From positions 32,399,212 to 32,463,211 of the forward strand of contig OY282609.1 of the NCBI GenBank assembly GCA_958298945.1: a stretch of DNA of 64,000 nt. The letters are read 5' to 3'. Shown piece by piece: positions 23,183 to 35,724 of this stretch. This DNA is from Atherix ibis (Eukaryota > Arthropoda > Insecta > Diptera > Athericidae). Under the pieces are notes generated by a model that was not told the DNA's origin, searched no databases, and saw only the letters and a list, made by a program, of their open reading frames with translations. Made by a program: the position numbers and the translations under genes. Every line of letters starts with the position of its first letter. Position 1 is the stretch's first letter.

Positions 23183-24448
23183 AGATGTAGTAAAAAGAAA
23201 TCCATTATTTTTACATTAAATTGAAGGTTTTATTTTAGCATAGATAGAATGATACGATTTAGGTCAAATATGCACCGTTTTGTTCGATAACTTGTTGCCA
23301 TTTTGGAGGTAATTTCATAATGCCTCTCTCATAGAAACCCTCGTCCCTATTGGCAAAAAACTGGGACAGTCGATTTTCACATCTTCTCTTGAGACGAATT
23401 TTTCACCTGCAAAATCATTCGTCACAGACAGGAAGAGGTGGTAATCACTTGGTGCCAGGTCCGGACTATAAGGTGGATGCATAAGAACATCCCAACCAAG
23501 GTCCCGGAACTTCTGGCGAAGTCCTGATGGAACACAATTCCCAACCAAAGTCCCGGAACTTCTGGCAACCAATGTCCTGATGGAACACAATTCCTCTCCT
23601 ATTGGCCAAAGCTGGCCGCTTCTGGGCGATTACTTCTTTCAGACGGTCCAATTGTTGACAGTATAGGTCCGAATTAATAGTTCGGCCGTAGGGGAGCAGC
23701 TCATAGTAGATGATTCCCTGCCAGTCCCACCAAACACACAGCAAAACCTTCCTGGCTGTCAATCCTGGCTTGACCACCGTTTGCGCCGGGTGACCGCGAT
23801 TTGACCACGACCGTTGTCGCTTAACGTTATCGTAAGTGACCCACTTTTCATCACCAGTAACCATCCGCTTCAGTAAGGGATCGATATTGTTGCGATTCAG
23901 CAGCGATTCGCAGATGGAAATTCGGTCCATGAGGTTTTTTTGCGATAACTCGTGTGGCACCCATACATCGAGCTTCTTTTTGTATCCAGCCTTATTTAAG
24001 TGGTTCCAAACGGTTTTTTGTGCAATGTTTAGCTCCTGGGCAATCGAAACAGTGCTTACGTGACGGTCGGACTCGACGATTATTTATCGACAATTGGCCT
24101 TCCAGAGCGTGGTGCATCTTTGACATCAAAATTACCGGAACGGAATCGACGAAACCAAAATTGCGCGTGATTGGCTGTTACAGTATCAGGACCATAAACA
24201 CTATTCACATTTTCAGCTACCTGGCTTGCGTTTTCGCACTTATCGAAGAAAAACTGTAAAATTTGGCGTATTTTCTCTTTGTTGGTGTCCATCTTTGACG
24301 CGTGCTAAAAAAATACTGAGTCAAGTAATCACAAAACTGTATGACAAGCTTTTTTAGTACGAAATCTTATCTTTCTAACGCCATCTAGTGCAACCCGATC
24401 GCACTTTTAAAACGGGAGAAAAATAATGGATTACTTTTTACTACACCT
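23183..24448 (-). mobile_element. Degraded DD34D mariner (AGATGTAGTAAAAAG ends)
   Basis: Left end GATGTAGTAAAAAGAAATCC and right end GGATTACTTTTTACTACACC form imperfect inverted repeats. TA precedes the left end (23181-23182); the right flank is ambiguous by a base or two. About 1.27 kb. It contains a roughly 60-bp local duplication around 23505-23600 (GTCCCGGAACTTCTGG occurs twice). Confidence 0.85.
23315..24292 (-). pseudogene. Mariner transposase pseudogene
   Basis: ATG at 24292 (MDTNKEKIRQILQFFF) and a helix-turn-helix half with FWFRRFRSGNFDVKDAPRSG; a frameshift near 24080. Then a 164-codon open block: VPHELSQKNLMDRISICESL, MVTGDEKWVTYDNV (first Asp), WWDWQGIIYYELLPYGRTI, IVFHQD (second Asp). 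The local duplication interrupts the gene after HQD. The third region (PPYSPDLAPSDYHLF) is intact further on. The end is divergent. Overall this looks like an old single insertion. Confidence 0.87.
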
Positions 24449-24645
24449 AATATTACCCAAAAGTGTCCATTTTATGCTATTTCCTAATTACATATATTTT
24501 TTTTTAAATTATTTTTTTTATTATTATTATTATTTGTATTATTTAAAAAAAAAAGTTTAAACATAATTTTTTTTATACCATATATAAAATCACGTATGTT
24601 TATTAATATTATCTTATATTTTTTTTTTTTTTTGAATGTTTTTAG

Positions 24646-24729
24646 CCGATTTCTTTGGAGGTAATACGACCCGGTGACCCTAATAAAACTAATTCGTCCT
24701 TGCTACTACAAAAATTACTATCAGATTAG
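24646..24729 (+). CDS. tai: taiman-like coactivator, last coding exon with C-terminal LXXLL motif
   Basis: The exon follows a long polypyrimidine tract and TTTTTAG, starts in phase 0 as the previous exon requires, and encodes 27 residues plus TAG: PISLEVIRPGDPNKT then NSSLLLQKLLSD. The LXXLL box (LQKLL, 24706-24720) sits at the extreme C-terminus. Mammalian SRC-1 also ends in an LXXLL segment (SLLQQLLTE), and LXXLL helices dock on nuclear-receptor AF-2 surfaces. This is the strongest evidence for the gene assignment. An ortholog other than Taiman is unlikely but cannot be excluded without alignment. Confidence 0.82.
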   Translation, partial: PISLEVIRPGDPNKTNSSLLLQKLLSD

Positions 24730-26704
24730 TGAGTAGATGTATGAGAATTAATATTTATTAAAACATCAACAAAACAGCTATCATTGTACGCGTGTATAAA
24801 AATAGACAACGGGGGAATGTCATTGCTTTCATCAAAAATAGTGTAATTAAAGCCTATGACGACGACTATTTGTAGCATCAGGAGTAGCGGCACAGCATTA
24901 CCAAACAGTAGAACAACAACAACAATCAATATCGCTTATGCAGTTGACAGCAACAACAAAACAACAACCACAATCAATAGCAACAACAATAATTATAATA
25001 AACATGAACGTTTTGTTTTTATTTCAACCAATTGACAACTAAAAAAAAAAAAGAAGAGCAAGAAAATTACTCAATAATTATTTCATATGAAATAATAAAT
25101 CAAATACGAGTAAACAAAGATTTTTAATAATTACCCATATATACCTACACACACACATACCTAAAATACATAAATAATTATTACATACAAAAAATTAGAT
25201 ACTAATTTATATATATATATATATATATTTTTTTTAATTTTTCTTTGTCATTATTTAAATCGGTTTAATTTTGTTGTGTTTTAGTAGTAAAATAATGAAA
25301 ATATAAATAATATTTAAAAAAAAATCAAATAAAACAAAACGCCTACAAAAAAAAACAAAAAACAAAAGAAGAAATAGTTATTATTATTTAACAAAGCATT
25401 TTTAAAACAAATAATATTCAAAAGTATGTACAATAGTTTGTTCGTTTGTTTTAATTGAATGCAACAGGGGAAATATGAAACCAAAGAAAGATATATGATT
25501 TATCTCTTTATTTAATAATTGATAATACTGAAAAGGAGAATTCTTAGTTTTTTTTTTGTTTTTGTTTTTTGTCTAAGTTGGAAAATGAAAAAGGTAAAAA
25601 TATTTTTTAACTAATCAGACGGGTGCAACAATATTTATACAAACAAATCAACAATATATATAACAAGTATAATGATGTGTCGACCCCTCCAAAAAAAAAA
25701 AGAAAGGGCAGAAATATTTAACAAAATAACTGAAACTGACAAAATGTAGAAAGAACACTAACAACAAATGTATAGAAACATGATGAACTAAATTTATAAT
25801 AAACCAAACAAAATTATATATATATATATATATACATTTATATAAATATAAAGTTGTTTTTGTTTTGTTTTGTTTTGTTGTTTTTTTTTTTTTGTTGAAA
25901 AAAAAATAATTCAAATACATATAAAAGCAAAATAAATATGATTATACGAGAGAAGAAAAAAATTAACTTATATATATATATATATACATATATACAGAAG
26001 TGTGATAAAAAATATTTTTTTTACAAAAAAGATAAAAATTTAATAAAATATAATATATATACAAATATATTTAATTTATAAACAATCATTGATTGATAAT
26101 TGAAACATTAAGAATTTCCAAACAAATGGAAAAACCATGTTAAAAATAAAATACAAACAAAAAAAGAAAACTGAAGAAAACTAACTCAGAAAGAGAAAGG
26201 ATGAGAGAATGAGAATATGGAAAGAGAAATAAATTTTCTTCTGTCAAATAATGAAATTAAATAAAAAATTAAAAAAACGTTGATGTTGTTGTCGATTCGA
26301 TTATTTGTTAGATTATACATATTTCTATCAAGAGCGAAGGTGTAAACGAAGAAGAAGAAAAAGAAAAGAAAAACAATTTTAAATAATGTTATAAAAAAAC
26401 AAATTTTATTTTCTTATTATTAAAAAAAGAAAACAAACAAAAAATGTATACAAAATTGAAAATGACAAACTAAATATTATTAATTAATTATTACTAAAAG
26501 TGTTATTATAATAGACGTAATTTGGTGAAAAAATTTATATATAAAAAAAAACCTAAAAACCCAACACAATATATTAAAATTAATAAAATACGAAAATAAT
26601 AATGATCATATTTATATTTCAAATGAAAATAAAATTCTTATTTATAAAATAATTAAAAAAATAAAAATAATTATACAAATGCGCGTCAAAATTGTTTCAT
26701 ATTT

Positions 26705-26760
26705 AATAATAATAATTATAATAATAATAATAATAATAATAGTAATAATAATGATAATGA
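26705..26760. repeat. (TAA)n microsatellite
   Basis: Interrupted TAA/AAT repeat within the 3'-UTR-like region. Confidence 0.8.
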
Positions 26761-26925
26761 TTAACAATAATGAAATAGTTAATAATTATTTAAATAAAAA
26801 AAAATTAAACCAATTTTTAATTATAAAAAGGATAAATTTATTAATATTACAATATAATAAATAATATATATTAATGATTGAGAAAATGGGATGAAAATAT
26901 ATACACACATATATTATTATTATTC

Positions 26926-26932
<7 letters not shown>

Positions 26933-26962
<30 letters not shown>
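26933..26962. repeat. (AT)n microsatellite
   Basis: Perfect AT run. Similar but shorter runs lie at 25210-25228, 25816-25835, 27098-27134 and 32024-32045. Confidence 0.85.
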
Positions 26963-26967
<5 letters not shown>

Positions 26968-27345
26968 AAAATATAAATATATATATGTATACACATACAA
27001 ATTATATAAGAAAAAAGATAAATATATTTTTTTGTAAATTAATCTTTTTAAGTTGATGCATATATATACATATAATAAATAGATTATAACAAAAACATAT
27101 ATATATATATATATATATAAATATATATATATATATGTATGGATACATATTAATTATTAAATTATAAAATTTCATTAAAAAAAAAAAAAGAATATGAATT
27201 ATTTAAAATAGTAAGATTTATTATAAATAAATATAATGAAGAAAAAAAATCGTAAAAAAAAATTATTAAAATTACAACAAAAAAAAACAAAAACAGAAAA
27301 AAAAAACTAAAAACAAAATTTTTTTATAAATAATATATTCGATTC

Positions 27346-27353
<8 letters not shown>

Positions 27354-27379
<26 letters not shown>
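27354..27379. repeat. (GA)n microsatellite
   Basis: Perfect GA run. Shorter ones occur at 31006-31020 and around 32655 and 32915. Confidence 0.85.
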
Positions 27380-29296
27380 GAAAGTATCTAAAAAATTGAT
27401 TAATTCCCTTCCCCCTTCTACCTTCCCCTTCCTTTTTTTTGTTGTTGATAAAAACCATACATAAACCTACCACACCCATGCATATATATATAAATAATCA
27501 AATTAACATTTTTACACATCCTCCAGTAGGAATTAGATCGATTCTTCAATCATTTCCAGGATGATGCACACTATCCCATCGCATTGTCGATTTCTTATCA
27601 TATAAATCTTTATTTTGGTAACAAATCCATTTCTCTGCATTTACAAGAAATTGATTATGTAATAAATGTCACTTCACTAATGCATGAAACGTCATTGTTC
27701 ATATAATTAAAATCCTCTTTAATATTCACTATAAAAATTCCCAATTTCGGTTTTGAACGCAGAACAAGAACAGCCACCACCTCCTTTTTGGTGGTTGCAT
27801 TTTCGAATTTTCAGATTATTTTTGTTCGGTTTTTTTGAAACATAATTTTTTTTTTTTGCATTTCGTTAAGAAAATTTAAAAGTTTGAAAACAAATCAAAA
27901 AAAAAACAGACAAAAATAGCAGAAATAAAAATTAAGTAAAAAATTTTGCTATTCAAAAAATCTATTTTTTCCCTTTTAAAAAAAAAAAATTTCTTTTCCA
28001 AAATTGCGTCTCGGAGTTTTTATAAAATAAAACTTGCTTTCTGTTTAAGCATAGACTTTTTTTAAAAACATATAATTTTCTTGCCTTTTAATAAAAAAAA
28101 AATTAATTATTTACTTTTAGAATCTGAATTTTGTTTTTTTTTTTTAATGAAAATCAAAATCAGTTTTATTTTTTAAGAACTCATTTCAGAGAAGAAAAAA
28201 AAAAAAACTAATATTTTATATACTTTAAATTAATAATTATTATTGGTTCTTGATAGAGTATTTACTGTAAATCAATCACTTCTGAGGTACGTCTACCAAC
28301 AACATATTTAATTTAGTGTAAAAATAAATCGCATGGAATAGTATTTTTTATATTAAATCAACAAAAAAAAGAACTTCGTTATTTTTATAATGCATCTTAA
28401 TTTGTATTGCTACGCATTGATTTTGATTAATAATGAACATTTTACTATAAACCCTGTTACTCCTTCCCCCCATTCCTACCAATATGCATGTGTGGATATG
28501 TATGATCATAAAATTGAATTAAAAACAACTAAAAATCCTCATGTTTTTTTATAGTTCAAATTGAAAAGTTGAAACAAAAAATCAGAACAGATAGAAAGAG
28601 AGAAAGAGAAAAAAAGAAAGGAAATTTGTAGACATTTTTTTTTTTAAAGATTATATCAACTCAATAAACAGACATAAATTTATATAGAACTTTGAGATTT
28701 TATCAATTATGCTCTATAATTGAATTATTTTCAATAGATAGATTTTTTTCGTTCTTTAATTTTTTTTTTTTTTTAATATTATTGTTGTTTTGATTTCTTT
28801 AATTTTTATTATTAAAACAATTAATATATTATTAAAATTACACATAAAACATTTATCTTCTTTTTATTATTAATATTATTATATTATTATTTATATATAT
28901 ACAATATATATATATTTTTTTTCTTTCTTCTATATATTAAGTACATACACATATACATAAATATATATTCTTACAGTGTAAATATTTAAAAAAGAGAATA
29001 TAAAATAAATATTTATAATTAATTATAGTATATTTTAAGTTAAGTTTAAATACAATAAGAAAGAAAAAAATTTAATTAAGCAAAAAAAAAAATTGTTAAG
29101 TAATTTATTATTTATATATATATATTTATATACACATACACACACACCCATATATATATATATATCTATATATATAAATTGTAATTGATTGTATATTTAA
29201 AAAAAAAATAAAAACACAAAAAACCCGTCAAAGAAACAATATTCTTCTAAGTAAGAGAAGCTGTTAGAGACGAAAAATACAAGAAATTTACATAAG

Positions 29297-29321
29297 ACAC
29301 ACACACACACACACACACACA
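29297..29321. repeat. (AC)n microsatellite
   Basis: Perfect AC run in the 3'-UTR-like region. Confidence 0.85.
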
Positions 29322-32300
29322 TAAAATAACACAACCTAAAATAAAACCAAACATAAAAAATTGTAAACGAAATACTACAAAACAATAGTATATATACCAT
29401 AAAAGTAATGTTTGAAGATTTTTATTTTTGAAAAAAAAAAAAAAATTACTTGTTATAAAAAGCAAAAGAAAAACAACATTATTTCTTGTTATAAAAGCAA
29501 AAAATATGTTTGCGTTTGGGTAACACAATTATGATTATTATATGAGCAAAAATTTGTCAGAATTTGCTTCATTTTTCTTTGTTTTCAATATATTTTTCTT
29601 TTTAAATTAAACTTGTATAATATTTTCAAAAACTATTTTCTATTGGAAATATTAACTCATATTATAGGTTATGTTGAATTTTGATGGTATTGTAAAAAAA
29701 AAAAGAAGAAAGGAAAAGAAAAAAAAGACAGGCTATATGTACTATTTAATTTAACTAGTAATGTTTAATTTCTAAATTAAAATATAATAAATTTTGAAAA
29801 GTCACGAATTTTAAAATACTCATTCATATGTACACATTTTAATTTTTGGGCACAAAGAGTCAATATTACTATTATTATTTTCTTTTTAAAGAAAAAAATT
29901 CGAATCTATTTAATTCCCTTTAAAACCTTAAAGAATATTTTTTTTTTCTTAACGAGAAGAAAAGAATAATAAAATTAAATTTTCATAAGAAATTTACAAT
30001 TTTAACAACAACAACAAAATTATTACTTTAAAACTTGAATAATGTGATCAACTTTGCTTTCTGGTAACACTAATTATTGTACTCCGCACCAATTTACTTT
30101 CAGCTGTCGTAACCGTCGAATGGTAATAATGTGCGCTGATGTCGAACAAGTGCACTTACACGTACGTACCATTATTCGAAGTTTGTTGCTAGTTGACTTT
30201 TAAGTGAGTGTCCTGCGGTTTATAGGCGAATATAAAATAGTAGAGTGGGAAATATAGTTTACTTTCGGTTTTTTATTCCAATTATTTTTAAATATAACAA
30301 AAAGAAAATATTGTTAAAAAATCAGTGCGTTTTTTTGTTTTAACAATTAAGTTGTTAGTGTTGATCTTTTATTAAATTGTGAATTGTTGAGTGCAAATTC
30401 TATAATCGTTACGGCTAGAAAAAGGCTAATCTACTCTTCGTCTGACATTATTCTTTGAGTTTCAAGTATGATTTTTCTCATGTAAGTTTATCATACTATT
30501 TTTTTATATTATTTTTTCTTATTCGCATAATTATTTTTAACTGAATTATGAAAAAAAATTTACATTTAAATGATATAATCATCAAGTAAAATTAAATAAA
30601 ATTTCTTTGGTTAATGCTGTCGTACTTCTAATCTGTCATTACTGACAGTACACAGTGCCTGAATATGTTTTGTCCTTTTTTCTTCTTCTTCTAATTACAA
30701 ATACAATTTCCAAAAAAATACTTCGTTTCCTCTGTTATTCTTTAAATCTTGGCTAAAACAGTTAAAAATATAAAATATTTTTGAAAAAAATAAGTTGAAA
30801 TTTAGGTTTTGTTTAAATTTCTAATTACTTAATAGTCTTAAAAAAGAGAATTACTGGTTGTGTCTGCGTTTCCATAGAATTTTTTATTTTAATTTTTATC
30901 CAATTAAAATGTCTCCTTTATCAAAACAGAACACAATTATAGATATTTATAATATTCTAGGCTAATAATTATAATTTATGTGTATACATACACATAGTAG
31001 AAAAAGAGAGAGAGAGAGAGTAGTCAAGAGTTAAAAAAATAACCGTTTTATTTAAATAGAATAAAAATCCATGCTTTTTTTTTACTATCCAATTTTTTTT
31101 TTTTTTTTTTAAATAAAAAATTCGTTTGCAAATTATTTTATTTTGTTGGTTATGTTTCAAAATAATTTCAATTAAATAATAAAACTTGCCCAAAAAAAAA
31201 CAACAACAAAATTATAACGATCTGCAAGATCAGAATTTAACTAATCAAAATAGAAGAGAAAAATCGTCTTGGAAATAAAATTAACAAAAGATAAAAACCA
31301 TTTAACAACAATAATATAAATACACACATCCACACACACACACCTACACCTACATATACATATATAAATACATATATAGACACATGCAAAAATTCTACAC
31401 AAAAAAAAAACACTTGAGAAAATAGTAATACCTCTATTTAAGTTCAAAGAGACAAATTATAAAAAAATATTAAATAAATTTATTAAAGAAAAAACTAATA
31501 ATAAACAAAAACCAATGTAAGAATAATATATATACAAAAAAAAAACAAGAAAAAATTTAATAAATTATAATTATAATAAGAGTTATATTATATAATAATA
31601 ATAGTAATAATATATAAGAAATAATAGTTAAGAAAATTTAGTAATAATAATAATAAAAATATTATTATTATTATTTAAAAAAAAATTAGTTAAAAATGAT
31701 AGGCATAATAATAAATATAAAAATATAAATAATAAAATAGATTTCATAAAAACATAATTGCGAAAAAAAAATTCTTTATATTATACAATTACAGAGATAT
31801 ACAGTATAGCAAAAAAAATGTATAATTAAAGAGAAAAATGTATGCATAGATAAGTTGTGAAAGGAAAATAATTATAAGACTTACAAATGATAAATTTGAA
31901 CATAAAAAATTAACAAAAACAAAAATAAATATATGAAAAGAGTAAAAAAGGAACAGAATATATAAAATTATCTAAGAAAACAAATTAAATAATAGATAAA
32001 TTCTATATTATTATATAAATATTTATATATATATATATATATATACATACACATATACATAAATTAATACAAAACATATATAGTAAAAAAGGAGAAGTCT
32101 AGGGTGGACAAAAGATAAGATGTTTAATTTGAGAAAAAAAATTTAAATTTACTATATAAATGCATATATTAATTATTATTACATACTATATATATCGACG
32201 TATATATTATATTTATATACTGGTATAATTTTATTACCTACGATTTAAATAAATATAATGAATGAAAATTATAAATATATAAATATACATAAATTTAATG

Positions 32301-32409
32301 ATAAAGATTATAAATTTATAAATAAATAAATAAATATAAGAAAATAAAAGTTAAATATAACAGGAAAAAAAGAACATTAATTATTTAAATGGAAAAAGAG
32401 CAACAACAA

Positions 32410-32475
32410 AAAAACAAACAAACAAACAAACAAACAAGTTTTATTATTTATAATTTATAATAAGAAATAATAATG

Positions 32476-32503
<28 letters not shown>
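32410..32503. repeat. (AAAC)n and (AAT)n microsatellites
   Basis: AAAC repeat at 32410-32437, followed by an AAT/TAA repeat at 32467-32503. Confidence 0.8.
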
Positions 32504-32506
<3 letters not shown>

Positions 32507-34336
32507 TTATTTAATTTATAAATTTGACAAAAAAAATAACAATATTATAGAACAAAAGAAATTTGAGTAAATATGATAAATGGCGGATAAAAAATAACGA
32601 CAAATAAACAAGATTACAATTAAATATGAAATAATTATAATTGATTATATTATAAGAGAGAGAGAGAAAAACACAGGGTAAAGAAAATGACTAAATATTA
32701 CATAACAGCTACTTTTAAATTGATAAAATTATAATTTATTATTATTAAAATAATATTGTTTGATGATGATAACTATCATTATAATATTAATATAAATGTC
32801 AAAGTCAAAGAGAGATAATAAGAGAGGAACAAAAAAAAACTAAAACAAGAGAAATATGTAAAAATTATGATAGGGGAAGAAGACAAATGCAAAATATACC
32901 CAGTAAAGAAAGAGGGAGAGAGAGAGAGAGAGAGTTGTGAGTTGTATTTAAAAAAAAAGAAATCCAAAATTATTCACCAACAAAATATTGAGAAGAAGAG
33001 AAGAGAAAAACTGATTAACATTGAGTATTCTTGTTCTATTCAGAACGGTCCTCATTTGAGTACATCCAAACAAATGTATCAGATTGTTTGATAAGTTTTT
33101 TGATAATTTGCTTGGAGATTGACAGAAGAGATAGGCAAAGTGGCAACATCAGACTCGGACTCATATGCATATTCGTATATTATGTTATAGGCATAAAAAA
33201 TTCTTTCGTAAAGAATCCTTTAGGTGTTAGACAGGGATGAGCAAAGTATTATAATGTGGATAACAATTTTATGAACGTTAAGTTCCACAGGAGTGTGGTA
33301 AATGACGAACATACTCAAAGAGCACATGTTTCAGTTTAGTATGCTTGAAGGTAGCTTTATGAGAAGTAGCTTTAAGGGGAAAGGGGGGTGGGGTGGTAAT
33401 TTGTTCGAGTGTTCGAAATTAATGGTGAAATATGCTCTCACACCCACCATAAACAAAAAGATATCATACCAAGAACATAAAGGGGATGATGTAGACACCC
33501 GAGGGTAATAAGTTCTCCATGGAAGGGGAAGAAAAAAAATGGTGAAAATTAAAAAAAAGTTAACCAAAAAAAAAACTAAAGAAAAGTTAACCAAAAAAAA
33601 ACTAAAGAAAAGTTAACAAGGCTAAAACGGATAGGAATAGGATTTGAAAGGGAAGGTATAAAACTTGTGAAGTAGAAAATAGATGAAAGAGAAAAAAATT
33701 TGAAAGAAAAAAAATTATTGACAAAAAAACACAAAAACTAAAGAAAAAAGAAAAACTTATATGGTAATACTCTCCCTATGGTGTGCCCCTTTTTGGCACT
33801 ACTATGATCTCCTTCAGTGCATATTATGGCGGCTCTGTTGGTAGACCGGGCGGGTACCTGTGGTGAGGAGAACTTTGAATAAAAATACTTTTCAGTTAGA
33901 CTTCATTATAAGCATTTTAATTGCACACATTTCTACCATGAGGTTATTAAATAATTATTTTAATCATTTAATTATTGTTCTTGTATAATCAAATTTTTAT
34001 GTTACAGTTATTTAAAATTTTTCTTTTCCTGATTGATTTTCTCATTCGTTTTCTTTTATTCTTCATATTTTTATTGAATTTTTTATATTGACGATTTGAG
34101 GAATAATAATCATAAATTTATAATTGTCTACGTGTATATTCTTTATAAAAGAAAAAAATTAAAATATATAATAACTTCGTTATTTCCAATACAATTCAAG
34201 TGAACCACTCACTTTCATCCAACTCCCACCAAAGCGAAAACCAAATCCAAGCCATTTTTTCGGTCAGAATTAATCCGAATACTGTCCACACAACTCTGCT
34301 CTTTAGCAGCCCCCATCCTCATTTCATCATAGCGAC

Positions 34337-34439
34337 ATGACACCGACCACTCGTAATCATTCGCACGGTCGGTTTTTGGCCGTTGATCAAATGAAGCGTC
34401 ATCGAATCATGGCGTCTTCTGACAGTAGTGCTACCGGAG
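34337..34439 (+). CDS. Candidate first coding exon of an unidentified gene
   Basis: An ATG opens 34 codons plus one base, ending at GGAG before a consensus donor GTAAGC (34440). The peptide runs MTPTTRNHSHGRFL, AVDQMKRHRIMASSD, SSATG. The surrounding 240 bp (about 34200-34440) is much less AT-rich than its neighbours and has an upstream in-frame stop, as expected for a 5' UTR. I do not recognise the protein and found no convincing second exon downstream, so it may be spurious or belong to a gene beyond the window. Confidence 0.35.
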
Positions 34440-35144
34440 GTAAGCAACTGGATGAAGATTTTGGCGCCACCAAATCATCTATGCTATAGATAAAGCTACT
34501 ATAACAATTGTTGATAGAGAATGGGCATATTTAGACAAGGTTAACATAACATCCGCAACATGGCATCAATTGAAACCACACTCAATTTGTCAACAAACCG
34601 GTTTTATCTATATATGTGTTGGTTAAGATATGTTCATATCGATCTGAACTTCCGAACCCGAATGCGTATTTTTATTGGTGTTAGTGATATGCATTTCCAG
34701 CATTAAAATATATTTGTAAGGTAAATTTGTTAACAAGTTACCACTCAAATGTCCGCCCTTAAAATCAGTTTTATAGCGAGCGGGTGTAGAAGAGGTTAGT
34801 GTTCCGGTTAACATAAATACAAGTCTGAATAGGGCCAATAAATGCATAAATAAGAAAGAGATATGAACCGTTACTCAGTGTGTGATTGGTTTGTCTCGAT
34901 GAATGTATGTGCGAGACAAGTACAGAAAATCTAAAAACAAAAACAAAAATCAATTCAATTCAGCCAATCATTAATTCTCTCTGTTATTCTATAAACACAA
35001 TCCAATTCAAAAAAATTACTTTTTTCTTCTTTTATTTCTATTCTTTAATTGATCTTTTATTAATTTATTTCTCGATTAGATTTGAACAAAAGAATAAATA
35101 TATTTTTATATTGCCAAATGGCCATGTGCTCCAGACACTACAAA

Positions 35145-35724
35145 AGTAGCTTGAGGGTACCAAATAAAGTGGCTTGAGAATACCATAAAGTGGCTTGAGG
35201 GTACCATAAAGTGGCTTGAGGTACCATAAAGTAGTTTGGGGTTACCATAAAGTGGCTTAAGGGTATCATACAGTGGCTCGTGGGTTCCATAAAGTGGCTT
35301 GAGGTACCAGCAAATGGCTTGAGGGTACTATAAAGTGGCTTGAGGGTACTATAAAGTGGCTTGTGGGTACCATGAAGTGGCTTGAGGGTTCCATAAAGTG
35401 GCTTGGGTGGGTTCCCAAAAAATGGCTTGAGGGTACCATAAAGTGGCTTAAGGGTACCATAAAGTGGCTTAATGGTACCATAAAGTGGCTTGAGGTACGA
35501 TAAAATGGCTTGTGGGTAACATAAAGTGGCTTGTTGTGACCATAAAGTGTATTGAGGGTACCATACAGTGGCTTGTGGGTTCCATAAAGTAACTTGAAGG
35601 TACCATAAAGTGGCTTGAAGGTACCATAATGTTGCTTGAGGGTTCCATAAAGTGGCTTGAGGGTACCATAAAGTGACTTGAGGGTACCATAAAGTGGCTT
35701 GAGGGTACCATAAAGTGGCTTGAG
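35145..35724. repeat. 21-bp minisatellite, about 27 units
   Basis: Tandem units of ATAAAGTGGCTTGAGGGTACC, with small length variants (20-22 bp) and point changes. Because the unit is 21 bp, the minus strand stays open for long stretches as a 7-residue peptide repeat (MVPSSHF). There is no start context, splice signal or flanking coding sequence, so this is a repeat by-product rather than a gene. Confidence 0.95.

Larger units (their letters stand above)
14931..24645 (+). other. taiman intron with at least six transposon insertions
   Basis: A 9715-bp phase-0 intron with GTAAGA donor and TTTAG acceptor. It carries six mariner-type elements and a LINE scrap, listed separately. Stretches 14940-16207, 18181-19247, 21052-21788 and 24449-24645 are AT-rich spacer without a recognisable gene. 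A short TIR-like fragment (CTTAGATTATAGAA, from 19231) lies directly beside the 522-bp mariner derivative and may be a relic of the THAP-element family. Confidence 0.7.
24730..34000 (+). other. Low-complexity region: probable long 3' UTR of the coactivator gene and downstream spacer
   Basis: After the TAG stop come CAA/CAG-rich runs (24901-24990) and then about 9 kb of A/T-rich sequence with many microsatellites and dozens of AATAAA/ATTAAA hexamers (an early one at 25931-25936). A true poly(A) site cannot be chosen from sequence alone. No exon, RNA gene or transposon is recognisable here. Long 3' UTRs are known for fly regulatory genes, so part of this is probably transcribed; how much is inference. 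Confidence 0.45.

Noticed and set aside
29297..29321. CRISPR-like or regulatory repeat array
   Set aside because: It is a plain AC microsatellite; the window is eukaryotic and contains no spacer-repeat structure.
35266..35711. Minus-strand frames made of MVPSSHF repeats
   Set aside because: They are a by-product of a 21-bp minisatellite and have no surrounding gene structure.
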